Assembly: GCA_030537395.1 (NCBI GenBank) | Contig: JAUNMW010000002.1 | Span: 1 to 34,410, forward strand | Source of the DNA: Clostridia bacterium | Lineage (GTDB): Bacteria; Bacillota; Clostridia; Christensenellales; Aristaeellaceae | Direction of reading: 5' to 3' | DNA length: 34,410 bases | In this document: piece by piece, positions 7,792-14,950 of the stretch | Position numbering within the stretch: the stretch's first letter is position 1 | Layout of the letters: each line of letters begins with the position of its first letter | The notes under the pieces: model-generated | What the model was told of the DNA's origin: nothing | The model's database searches: none | What the model saw: the letters and a program-made list of their open reading frames with translations, nothing else | Translations under genes and position numbers: made by a program

Positions 7792-8571
7792 ATGAACGAA
7801 GTCATTACCAGCCTGCAAAATCCCCAGGTGAAAACTTGGCGAAGCCTGAACAAAAGCCGGGCCGCCCGATTGGAGGCCGGATTGTTCCTTGCCGAAGGGG
7901 AGCACATGGCAGGCGAAGCCTTAAAAGAACACAAAGCCCGGGCGCTGCTGATCGACGAGCGCGCCCGGGAGAAATACAGCGCCCTGGCGGAAAATGTCCA
8001 GGGCGTTTCGGTGTATTATTTGGCTGCTCATGTAATGGAAGCCTTGTGTGACGCCAAAACACCCCAGGGCGTAATAGCGGTATGCAATTATCCCGCGGAA
8101 ACCGCATTAAGCAATCCGGGGGATTTTCTGGTTGCTCTGGACGGCGTGCAGGACCCCGGCAACGTAGGCACCGTGCTTCGCACCATGGACGCGGCAGGCT
8201 ATACCGCGCTGCTCATGGACGATAAAACCGCCGATCCCTATGCCCCCAAAGCCCTGCGCGCCACCATGGGTGCGGCCTTCCGCATTCCGGCCTATCGGTG
8301 CGATTTGCCAAATACGCTTCATGAACTGGCTGAAAAGGGCTATGAAATCATTGCAGGAGATTTGCACGGAGAGCCCTTCTATCAGCGGCGAAAAGCCAAG
8401 AATAAAATCTGCATCGTCATCGGCAACGAAGGGCAGGGCATCTCTCCCGCCGTCTTTCAGGAAGCCACCATGCGGCTGAAAATACCCATTGTGGGCAAAG
8501 CGGAATCCCTGAACGCCGCCGTGGCGGGCGCCGTTATGATGTATGACTTTTTACGGGAAAGAATGAGATAA
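7792..8571 (+). CDS. SpoU/TrmH-family RNA 2'-O-ribose methyltransferase
   Basis: 259 residues. An N-terminal substrate-binding domain (about 1-100, ITSLQNPQVK... FLAEGEH) precedes the SPOUT knot. The three SpoU motifs are intact: DPGNVGTVLRT at 121-131 (Asn124, Arg130), IGNEGQGI, and IPIVGKAESLNAAVAGAVMMY-like motif 3 at the C-terminus. It transfers a methyl group from S-adenosylmethionine to a ribose 2'-OH in rRNA or tRNA; family members of this architecture include RlmB and TsnR-like 23S rRNA enzymes. The start lies one base after the preceding stop, so translation is probably coupled to the unknown 733-residue protein. The modified nucleotide cannot be deduced. Confidence 0.92.
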   Translation: MNEVITSLQNPQVKTWRSLNKSRAARLEAGLFLAEGEHMAGEALKEHKARALLIDERAREKYSALAENVQGVSVYYLAAHVMEALCDAKTPQGVIAVCNYPAETALSNPGDFLVALDGVQDPGNVGTVLRTMDAAGYTALLMDDKTADPYAPKALRATMGAAFRIPAYRCDLPNTLHELAEKGYEIIAGDLHGEPFYQRRKAKNKICIVIGNEGQGISPAVFQEATMRLKIPIVGKAESLNAAVAGAVMMYDFLRERMR

Positions 8572-8579
8572 TTAGCAGA

Positions 8580-8643
8580 GTTAAGAGTGGAGAGTTGAGA
8601 GTTGAGATGTAATAATCTGAACGCTTAACTCTCCACTTTTAAC
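8580..8643. repeat. Inverted-repeat element, copy A
   Basis: The 17-base arms at 8580-8596 and 8627-8643 are complementary with one G-U position. The left half contains the 19-mer GAGTGGAGAGTTGAGAGTT (8585-8603), which recurs exactly on the other strand at 22582-22600. It sits between convergent genes and overlaps the last bases of the pentapeptide gene. There is no clean U-tail, so it is not an ordinary terminator. It resembles a small non-autonomous repeat. Confidence 0.7.
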
Positions 8644-9277
8644 CCTGTATTACAAGTCCCATCAGCGCGGAAAGCTGCATGGCCTGTTCCCGGGTTACCT
8701 TCAGGCCCCGCACAGCGGGAAGCTCTATCATCATGCCGTCGATCTCGCAGGAGGTTACATCCATTCCTTTTAACGGGGTCTCATGGATTTCGATGCCTTT
8801 CAGATTGCAGCTTCGCAGCACCCAGTCCTGCCAGCGAAAACGGAAAAAGCTGCTTTCCTTCATCACGCATTCGGAAAACAGGATATGCTGGGCCTTGATC
8901 TCTGCGAAATTGGATAAATCCATCAGGCAGTTTTCAAAGGATACGTTCATCATGGGCGATTCGGAGATATGCACCCCCGTCATGCGGCAGCCCCGGAAGT
9001 TCACCCGCTGAAACGTGGATTTTTCAAACCGCATACCGCTCAAATCGCATTTATCCAGCACGCAGTCTACCAATATCAGCCGTTCCGATCCGGAGGAACG
9101 GAATACGCATTTTTCAAAGCAGCAGCCGGAAAACTCCAGGGTTTCCCCTGCCAAATCCGGCAAATCCTCGCCGTAAAAATGGCATTGCTCCACATCCGTT
9201 CCTTGCTCCAAAGCTTCGCGAACGGCCTCCTCCAGCGTTTCCTCCCGCAGGTTTTCCGGCAATTTAGGCGGCAGCAC
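8639..9277 (-). CDS. Pentapeptide-repeat protein
   Basis: 212 residues. After about 35 helical residues, residues 30-190 follow the pentapeptide A(D/N)LXX-type periodicity, with Phe, Leu or Met at every fifth position (LEFSGCCFEKCVF, CDLSGMRFEKSTF, VNFRGCRMTGVHI, SNFAEIKAQHILF). These build a right-handed quadrilateral beta-helix. It is unusually rich in cysteine. No membrane segment or signal is present. Some family members mimic DNA and bind gyrase, but most have no known role and nothing here selects one. The start is GTG (9275-9277) behind GGGGAG. It lies 72 bases downstream of the chromate-type transporter pair and may be read with it. Confidence 0.85.
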   Translation of the reverse strand: MLPPKLPENLREETLEEAVREALEQGTDVEQCHFYGEDLPDLAGETLEFSGCCFEKCVFRSSGSERLILVDCVLDKCDLSGMRFEKSTFQRVNFRGCRMTGVHISESPMMNVSFENCLMDLSNFAEIKAQHILFSECVMKESSFFRFRWQDWVLRSCNLKGIEIHETPLKGMDVTSCEIDGMMIELPAVRGLKVTREQAMQLSALMGLVIQG

Positions 9278-9349
9278 GGCTCATTCTCCCCATTCGTCAT
9301 GATATCCGCTTCCGAAAACTGTCAGACAGCGGAGTATTTTTCCTTCTGA

Positions 9350-9916
9350 TCAAAACTGAAACAAAATACCGACCACAGCCGAAATGGCGATGAATACCAC
9401 CGGATGCCATTTCAGTTTTTTCTGTCCGATAAAGATCAATACAGCCAGAATAATGGCCTTCCAGATGAACATATCCCCTAAATTGCCGGACAGTCCATAG
9501 GCATTCAGATTCACCAGTGCTACCTTGGCCACGTTCAGCCCCGCCGCGGTGATCATGGCGATCGACGCAGGACGCAGACCGTAGAACGCACCCTCCACCA
9601 GGGGATTATTCCGGAATTTGTTCAGAAAACGCGCGATGATCAGGATCACAATGATGGAAGGCAGCGCAAGGCCAACGGTAGCGATGAGGCCCCCCGGCAC
9701 ACCCATTGTTTTAAAGCCCGCGTAGGTGGACATATTGATGCCGATCGCGCCGGGTGTGGATTCGGATACGGCGATCATATCCGCAATATCCGCATGAGAA
9801 AACCAGCCGGTAGCATCGGACATTTCATAGAGGAAAGGCAGCGTTGCCAAGCCGCCGCCCACGGAAAACAGGCCTGTTTTGGCAAATTCCAGGAAAAGGC
9901 GAAGCAGCGTCATCAT
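9350..9916 (-). CDS. chrA: Chromate transporter (CHR) family, short-chain subunit
   Basis: 188 residues with about five to six membrane segments, the size of a single CHR domain. The N-terminal FAKTGLFSVGGGLATLPFL and SESTPGAIGINMSTYAG are the hallmark CHR motifs. Short CHR proteins usually come as adjacent pairs that together equal one full-length ChrA, and the partner lies immediately upstream with an ATGA overlap (9913-9916). Family members export chromate; in anaerobes without chromate exposure the physiological anion is unproven. The fold is secure, the substrate is not. Confidence 0.88.
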   Translation of the reverse strand: MMTLLRLFLEFAKTGLFSVGGGLATLPFLYEMSDATGWFSHADIADMIAVSESTPGAIGINMSTYAGFKTMGVPGGLIATVGLALPSIIVILIIARFLNKFRNNPLVEGAFYGLRPASIAMITAAGLNVAKVALVNLNAYGLSGNLGDMFIWKAIILAVLIFIGQKKLKWHPVVFIAISAVVGILFQF

Positions 9917-10497
9917 GCTTTCTTTCCTCCTTTTCCGGGAACAGACCGGCGATTTTTGAATTGAGAGGCGGCTATGCCCACCGCTCCGGCCAGCAGCACC
10001 AGCACCGCGGCGGGGACTTTAATGGGCAGTACGCCCGAAAAAGCGTTCAGCGCAAAAATGATGATGTACAGCGCCAAAGTAAAGGGGTCCACCACGGATT
10101 TTTTCCACAGCCGCAGCACTGCCTGCACGATCAGCACGCACACGCAAACCCGGATGCCGGCAAAGGCGTGCTGAACCACAGGATAATGGGCAAAATTCGT
10201 AAGAAAAGCGGCAATCACGAGAATAATAACGATAGGTCCTGCCAGGAAGCCCATGGTGGCTGCCAAAGCCCCTTTCACGCCCGCTTTCTTTTCTCCGATA
10301 AACGTGGATACATTCAGCGCGATGATGCCGGGCGTGCATTGTCCGATCGAGAAATAATCGCGCAGCTCATCCATATTGGTCCAGCCGCGTTTTTCCGCCA
10401 GCTCACGCTCCAGGATCGGCAGCATGGCATATCCGCCGCCAAAGGTGACGCAGCCTATTTTGGCAAACGTCCAGTATAATTCCAGCAATTCGTTCAT
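9913..10497 (-). CDS. chrA: Chromate transporter (CHR) family, partner subunit
   Basis: 194 residues starting at the ATG at 10495-10497, behind GGAGGGG. A longer reading to 10908 would run back through the fucosidase promoter and gene and is not credible. The same CHR motifs occur as in the downstream gene (FAKIGCVTFGGGYAMLPIL, GQCTPGIIALNVSTFIG), with about five membrane segments. The two proteins differ enough in sequence to be antiparallel halves of a heterodimer, the usual explanation for paired short-chain CHR genes. The Cys-Val-Cys-Val stretch in the middle helix is unusual. A TATAAT on the minus strand near 10528-10533 may be its -10, but no good -35 accompanies it. Confidence 0.88.
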   Translation of the reverse strand: MNELLELYWTFAKIGCVTFGGGYAMLPILERELAEKRGWTNMDELRDYFSIGQCTPGIIALNVSTFIGEKKAGVKGALAATMGFLAGPIVIILVIAAFLTNFAHYPVVQHAFAGIRVCVCVLIVQAVLRLWKKSVVDPFTLALYIIIFALNAFSGVLPIKVPAAVLVLLAGAVGIAASQFKNRRSVPGKGGKKA

Positions 10498-10600
10498 GCT
10501 TTCCCCTCCGTGCGCTTTGTTGATCCTATTATACAGGAAAAACACGAAGAAGTACAGAAATTTGTTTCCACTGTAAAAGCCCAAATTGCGCTTTTCGTTC

Positions 10601-10629
10601 TTGTATATTTTTTCTTTCAGCGTTACAAT
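10601..10629 (+). promoter_or_regulatory. Probable promoter of the fucosidase gene
   Basis: TTGTAT (10601-10606) and TACAAT (10624-10629) are separated by 17 bases, 33 bases ahead of the start codon at 10663. Confidence 0.6.
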
Positions 10630-10662
10630 AGATGCAGTATTACAGTGCGGGAGGCTTACGAT

Positions 10663-12015
10663 ATGGCGGATGCAATCATTCAAGGTATGCATGGCTGCAG
10701 CCGGGAGGATGAATATGTTTGTCCTTCCTATCCCCTGGTACGGCAGCGTTTGGAATGGTTTCAGGATCAAAAGCTGGCTTTGATGATGCACTTTGGTATT
10801 TATTCGCAATTGGGCATCTGCGAATCCTGGCCCCTGTCTGATGGGGACGCGGAATGGAGCCGGAATGAAATTGATTGGGAAAAGGACGGGGCGGCGTTCC
10901 GGGAGCAATACCGGAATTTAAACAAAAGCTTCAATCCCGTGCGCATCCAGCCTGAAAAATGGGCGGATTTTGCCGCCGGGAACGGCTTCAAGTACCTGGT
11001 TTTTACCACCAAACATCACGACGGTTTCTGTCTGTTTGATACGAAGTATACTGATTACAAATCCACTGCCCCGGATTGTCCTTTCCACACACACAAGTAT
11101 GCCAACATCGTAAATGCCGTATTCGACGCTTTTCGGGCCAAAGGGATCGGAATTGCCGCCTATTTCTCCAAGCCGGACTGGCATTGCCCCTGGTACTGGG
11201 CGGAGGGGATGGAAAAGCCTGTGGCCTTTAACCGCAATCCCACCTATGACCCCAAAGCTCACCCCGAAGTTTGGGAGCAGTTTGTCCAGTACACCCACAA
11301 CCAAATGATGGAATTGGTACGGGATTATGGCCCTATCGATATTCTGTGGCTGGACGGCGGCCAGGTGGGGCCTCAGAATGGACAGGATATCCGTTTATCC
11401 GAATTCGTGGAACAAGCCCGGAGAATCCAGCCCGGCCTGCTGACGGCGGACCGTACCATCGGAGGCCCCAACGAAAACTACATTACGCCGGAGCAAAGCG
11501 TGCCCACCGCGCCCATCCGGGTGCCCTGGGAAAGCTGCGTCACCATCGGCACCGCCTTTTCCTATCGTTTTGACGAACGGTATAAAACGCCGCGGGAGCT
11601 GGTGCATCTGCTCATTGACGTGGTCTGCCGCGGCGGCAATCTGGCCCTGAACATCGCGCCCCAGCCGGACGGCAGGCTGCCCAAAGCGGCAATGGACGCG
11701 GCGGAAGGCCTTGGCAAATGGCTTCAGGATCATGGAGAAGCCATTTACGGCACCCGTCTTGCGGAACCCAATGAACAGGGCGCGGTGGCATTCACCAAAA
11801 AGGGAAAGGTGCATTATGCCCTCGTTCGCCTGCCGGAAGGAGAAAAGCTGACGGATTCTCTGCTTCTCCCCTGGCCCCATGAAGCGCGGAAGCTGACGCT
11901 GCTTGGTTTGGAGGCTCCCCTTTCCTTTGAACGAACCGAAAAAGGCCTGCTGGTACGCATTCCCGAAATCCTGCAGGGCCATAATCCCCTGGCCCCCGCG
12001 ATCCGCATCGAATAA
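10663..12015 (+). CDS. Alpha-L-fucosidase, glycoside hydrolase family 29, cytoplasmic
   Basis: 450 residues. GH29 hydrolases release terminal alpha-L-fucose with retention. The signature TTKHHDGFCLFDTKYTDY begins near residue 115. DILWLDGGQ at 226-234 holds the family nucleophile (Asp231). The N-terminal LMMHFGIYSQLG and the C-terminal GGNLALNIAPQPDG are also typical. There is no signal peptide, so it probably acts on imported fucosylated oligosaccharides. The start ATG at 10663 follows GGGAGG by 9 bases; the open frame upstream overlaps the promoter. It forms a single-gene unit ending in a terminator. The GH115-like enzyme 770 bases downstream suggests a shared glycan-use theme, though no transporter adjoins them. 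Confidence 0.92.
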   Translation: MADAIIQGMHGCSREDEYVCPSYPLVRQRLEWFQDQKLALMMHFGIYSQLGICESWPLSDGDAEWSRNEIDWEKDGAAFREQYRNLNKSFNPVRIQPEKWADFAAGNGFKYLVFTTKHHDGFCLFDTKYTDYKSTAPDCPFHTHKYANIVNAVFDAFRAKGIGIAAYFSKPDWHCPWYWAEGMEKPVAFNRNPTYDPKAHPEVWEQFVQYTHNQMMELVRDYGPIDILWLDGGQVGPQNGQDIRLSEFVEQARRIQPGLLTADRTIGGPNENYITPEQSVPTAPIRVPWESCVTIGTAFSYRFDERYKTPRELVHLLIDVVCRGGNLALNIAPQPDGRLPKAAMDAAEGLGKWLQDHGEAIYGTRLAEPNEQGAVAFTKKGKVHYALVRLPEGEKLTDSLLLPWPHEARKLTLLGLEAPLSFERTEKGLLVRIPEILQGHNPLAPAIRIE

Positions 12016-12019
12016 AAAA

Positions 12020-12072
12020 ACAGCCTGCTTCATAAATCCATGGGATGAAGCAGGCTGTCTCTTTTCTTTCTC
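12020..12072. terminator. Bidirectional terminator between fucosidase and DtxR genes
   Basis: ACAGCCTGCTTCAT (12020-12033) pairs perfectly over 14 bp with ATGAAGCAGGCTGT (12045-12058). CTCTTTTCTTTCT follows on the plus strand, and an A-run at 12014-12020 gives a U-tail on the minus strand. Confidence 0.9.
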
Positions 12073-12073
12073 T

Positions 12074-12439
12074 TTATTCCTCGCCAATTTCCCGCAGGAT
12101 TGCGTGATAGGTTTCATCGGAAATATCATGCTCGATCTTGCAGGCATCGTCCCGGGCATTTTCCTCTCCCACGCCGATTTTGATCAAAAATGCGGTCAGC
12201 GCCTTATGACGGTCATAAATCCGCTGAGCAATTTCCAATCCCTTTTCTGTAAGCGTAATATAGTTGGATTCATCCATCAGGATATAGCCGTTTTCCCGCA
12301 GATTTTTCATCGCAAAGCTGACGGATGGCTTGGTTACGCCCAAGGACGCGGCAATATCAATGGATCGGGCGTAGCCTTTTTGTTCCCCCAGCATCAGGAT
12401 CATTTCCAGGTAATCCTCTGCGGACTTGTGAATGTTCAT
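12074..12439 (-). CDS. DtxR/MntR-family metal-dependent transcriptional regulator
   Basis: 121 residues from the ATG at 12437-12439, behind GAGGAGG. The N-terminal winged helix (HKSAEDYLEMILMLGEQKGYARSIDIAASLGVTKPSVSFAMKNL) is the DtxR DNA-binding domain. The following helices contain the metal-binding and dimerisation pattern (GLEIAQRIYDRHKALTAFL, CKIEHDIS). It lacks the C-terminal SH3-like domain, as in short MntR-type proteins. Family members repress manganese or iron uptake genes when loaded with metal. No metal transporter lies nearby, so its targets are elsewhere or it controls its own promoter. The leader carries a hairpin listed separately. Confidence 0.9.
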   Translation of the reverse strand: MNIHKSAEDYLEMILMLGEQKGYARSIDIAASLGVTKPSVSFAMKNLRENGYILMDESNYITLTEKGLEIAQRIYDRHKALTAFLIKIGVGEENARDDACKIEHDISDETYHAILREIGEE

Positions 12440-12490
12440 GGTTTCCTCCTCTTTTCCATGCGCAGACCATAAGGGTATACGTTTGCAAGC

Positions 12491-12513
12491 ACGGCACGAT
12501 GATTTCATGCCGT
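12491..12513 (-). promoter_or_regulatory. Inverted repeat in the DtxR-gene leader
   Basis: ACGGCACGA (12491-12499) and TCATGCCGT (12505-12513) form a 9-bp near-perfect repeat with a 5-base spacer, in the roughly 100-base leader between promoter and start codon. It could be an operator for autoregulation or an RNA hairpin; nothing distinguishes the two. Confidence 0.4.
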
Positions 12514-12549
12514 ACACTTTCTTTATCCTGTTCGGCTGATAACGGTTTG

Positions 12550-12578
12550 ATTATAACACAGATACCACATTCTGACAA
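12550..12578 (-). promoter_or_regulatory. Sigma-A promoter of the DtxR gene
   Basis: On the minus strand TTGTCA (12573-12578) and TATAAT (12550-12555) are 17 bases apart. Confidence 0.8.
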
Positions 12579-12602
12579 GATGGATTTTCGGGATTCCTAC
12601 TT

Positions 12603-12618
12603 ATGGAAACTTTTCCAT
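12603..12618. promoter_or_regulatory. Palindrome resembling a LacI-family operator
   Basis: ATGGAAACTTTTCCAT is a 7-bp perfect inverted repeat with a 2-base centre. Sites of this TGGAAA-TTTCCA form are typical of LacI-type sugar regulators. It lies between the divergent DtxR promoter and the GH115-like gene. The 167 bases from here to the GH115 start hold only a weak promoter candidate (TTGAAT near 12719, AATAAC near 12742). Confidence 0.45.
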
Positions 12619-12785
12619 TAATCAACCGGACCAACGCAGGAAATAGACCCCCGGATATCGAATATGAAAATAGTTAACCGCTGCTTTGCCACCCAAGCAT
12701 CCCATCTTTTCCGTTCTTCTTGAATCATGCTCTGATGCACGCAATAACAGTGGGATGAAAATGAATCGCCTAAGGAGGAACAATC

Positions 12786-14813
12786 ATGGATTCCTTTATC
12801 TTATCTCTTTCCACCCGGATTCTGGCAGACGAAAGCATTCTTCCTATCCGCCACGCGGCAGAAATTTTGAAGCGGGATATGCGGCAGGTGCTTACCTCCC
12901 GAGGCCCTGAAAACCAGATCCGCGTAGTATTGGATGGTTCTATTCCCGCGGAAGCCTATAAAGCGCAGGCAGCAAGCCATGAGATCCTGCTTTCCTGCGG
13001 GGATGATTTGGGCGCCGTCTACGCGCTGCTGTCCATCAGCGAACGGTTTTTGCATGTGAAACCCTTGGGCTGGTGGATGAGCCTGAATCCTGAAAAGATG
13101 GAAACCGCGTTCGTTTCCTGCCAGACCTGGGAAAGCCCCCAGTATAAAGTGCGTTTCCGCAGCTGGTTCGTCAACGATGAAATCTTATTCTCCGGCTGGC
13201 ACAGCGAGGAAAACGCCCGGGCCGAGGTGTGGGAACGGGTGTTTGAAACGGTGCTGCGCTGCGGCGGCAACATGGTCATTCCCGGCACCGATCGGGGCTA
13301 CGACGGCGAAGTGCTCAATAAAATGGCCCTGGATCGTGGCCTGTGGCTCACGCAGCACCATACGGAGCTGCTGGGGGCGAAAATGTTTGCCCGGGTCTAT
13401 CCCGATCTGCAGGCCTCCTACAGCCTGTACCCCGAAAAATTTGAAGCTCTGTGGCAGGAGGCCATCGACCTGTACGCGGGGCGGCGCGTGGTATGGGCTA
13501 TCGGGTTCCGAGGCCAGGGCGATAAATCCTTCTGGGAGGATGACGCCGCCGTGGACACGCCTGCTAAGCGCGGCGCTTTCATCGTCAAAGTGATGAAGCG
13601 CCAGATGGAGCTGGTGCGGGCCAAGGACTCCAACGCTCAATTCTGCACCAATCTGTACGGCGAAATGATGGCGCTGTACCGGGACGGCCATTTGCCCGTT
13701 CCCGACGGGGTCATCAAGCTGTGGGGCGACAACGGCTTTGGAAAAATGGTATCCCGCCGGCAGAATAACGATAATCCCCGCACAGACGCCATGCCCGGTG
13801 AAAACGAATCCGGCAGGAACGGCATCTATTACCATATCAGTTTCTATGATCTGCAGGCTGCCAACCACATAACACCGCTCCAGAATCCGCCTCAAATGAT
13901 CGCGGACGAGCTGAAAACCATCCTTTCCCGCAAAGCCGATACTCTTTGGAATATCAACGTGGGTTCCATCTATCCTCATGCCGTGTTCCTGGATTTGGTA
14001 TCCCGCATGTGGCGGGAGGGAGAATACGATGCCGCTTCCGCCGCCCAGGATTTTGCCGGGCAGTATTACGGCAGCGAGAGCCTTGCCCCCCTCATCACCG
14101 GCTACGCGGAAAGCGCTGTATTCTACGGACCCCATGCGGATGATCGGGCGGGCGATCAGTACTATCATTGGCCCCTTCGGGCCCTGGCTCACGCACTGGT
14201 GCTGGGTGAAACGGAAAAGCCCGTCAAATCCCTGTACTGGGCCGCTGGAAATACGTCCTTCCCGGAGCAAGTGCAGCAATTGGCCGCTTATGCGAAGCCC
14301 GGGATCACCAGCTGGAAGCGTTATCTTCGGCAGGTTCGGGCGGGCATGGACGCGTTGGACGATACCAATCCTGCAGCTGCCGCCCGCCTTCGGGACCGGG
14401 AATACCTGTATGGGCTCATTCATCAAACGGGCTGCGAAGGACTGTATGCCTTTTGCCAGGCCTGCCTGCATTCCATGCGGAACAACGACCTGCAAGCCTT
14501 CCTGTGGGCCGATCATGCCCTGCAATGCCATCGGAAAACGCTGGCCGCCATGAACCGGGTCCAGGGCCGTTTTGCTCATATTTACCGCAATGATTGCTTC
14601 TCCGGCGTTTCTGTCACCATTCAGGTATTGGAGACCGCCCGAGCATGGCTGCGCATGAAGGGCGACGGCGAATATCTGTTCAAATGGGAAAAACAATTCC
14701 TGATCCCGCGCAGCGAAGCCATTCTTTCTCTGCAATCCCATCGCACCACGCAGCTGACCGACGATGATCTGGGGCTGCGCCTGCGGGGCGAAATACCGTT
14801 GGAAGAAGCATAA
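12786..14813 (+). CDS. GH115-like glycosidase (alpha-glucuronidase family), cytoplasmic
   Basis: 675 residues behind AAGGAGG. Segments in the GH115 order are recognisable: RSWFVNDEILFSGW (about 125-138), where the family has RGIFLNDE-like text; a barrel strand GGNMVIPG; WAIGFRGQGD; VIKLWGDNGFGKM (about 309-321); GIYYHISFYD (about 346-355); and LWNINVGSIYPHAVFLDL (about 387-404). GH115 enzymes remove glucuronic or methylglucuronic acid from xylan and related glycans. Family members are usually secreted and 800-1000 residues; this one is shorter and has no signal peptide, so it probably acts inside the cell and lacks the usual C-terminal beta domain. Substrate assignment is therefore uncertain. 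The first 100 residues (IRVVLDG... ILLSCGDDLGAVYALLSISERF) match the N-terminal GH20b-like domain common to such enzymes. Confidence 0.8.
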   Translation: MDSFILSLSTRILADESILPIRHAAEILKRDMRQVLTSRGPENQIRVVLDGSIPAEAYKAQAASHEILLSCGDDLGAVYALLSISERFLHVKPLGWWMSLNPEKMETAFVSCQTWESPQYKVRFRSWFVNDEILFSGWHSEENARAEVWERVFETVLRCGGNMVIPGTDRGYDGEVLNKMALDRGLWLTQHHTELLGAKMFARVYPDLQASYSLYPEKFEALWQEAIDLYAGRRVVWAIGFRGQGDKSFWEDDAAVDTPAKRGAFIVKVMKRQMELVRAKDSNAQFCTNLYGEMMALYRDGHLPVPDGVIKLWGDNGFGKMVSRRQNNDNPRTDAMPGENESGRNGIYYHISFYDLQAANHITPLQNPPQMIADELKTILSRKADTLWNINVGSIYPHAVFLDLVSRMWREGEYDAASAAQDFAGQYYGSESLAPLITGYAESAVFYGPHADDRAGDQYYHWPLRALAHALVLGETEKPVKSLYWAAGNTSFPEQVQQLAAYAKPGITSWKRYLRQVRAGMDALDDTNPAAAARLRDREYLYGLIHQTGCEGLYAFCQACLHSMRNNDLQAFLWADHALQCHRKTLAAMNRVQGRFAHIYRNDCFSGVSVTIQVLETARAWLRMKGDGEYLFKWEKQFLIPRSEAILSLQSHRTTQLTDDDLGLRLRGEIPLEEA

Positions 14814-14840
14814 CGCTTTTCTACGGGTCATAGCTGATAA

Positions 14841-14902
14841 AAAACCGTGTGAAAAAAGCTGTGCGGTCCAAACAGATCGCACAGCCCATCCGGTTTTTGT
14901 TT
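14841..14902. terminator. Terminator of the GH115-like gene, also usable by the glutamine synthetase gene
   Basis: GCTGTGCG (14858-14865) pairs with CGCACAGC (14878-14885), and an outer AAAACCG (14841-14847) pairs with CGGTTTT (14891-14897). TTGTTTTT follows on the plus strand. On the minus strand the inner hairpin is followed by TTTTTT (14852-14857). Confidence 0.82.
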
Positions 14903-14923
14903 TTCCCAACAATTTGTTTTTTA

Positions 14924-14950
14924 CCGCCGCCGATCAGCGGCGGCTTTTTA
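14924..14950 (+). terminator. Second GC-rich hairpin with U-tail
   Basis: CCGCCGC (14924-14930) pairs with GCGGCGG (14937-14943) around CGATCA, followed by CTTTTTATTT. It reads as a back-up plus-strand terminator facing into the end of the minus-strand glutamine synthetase gene. Confidence 0.6.

Noticed and set aside
10510..10662. N-terminal extension of the fucosidase with a hydrophobic segment that could mimic a signal peptide
   Set aside because: It overlaps the promoter and has no ribosome site; the ATG at 10663 has GGGAGG upstream.
13185..14912. 575-codon minus-strand frame opposite the GH115-like gene
   Set aside because: Antisense shadow of a gene with recognisable family motifs; no promoter or ribosome site.
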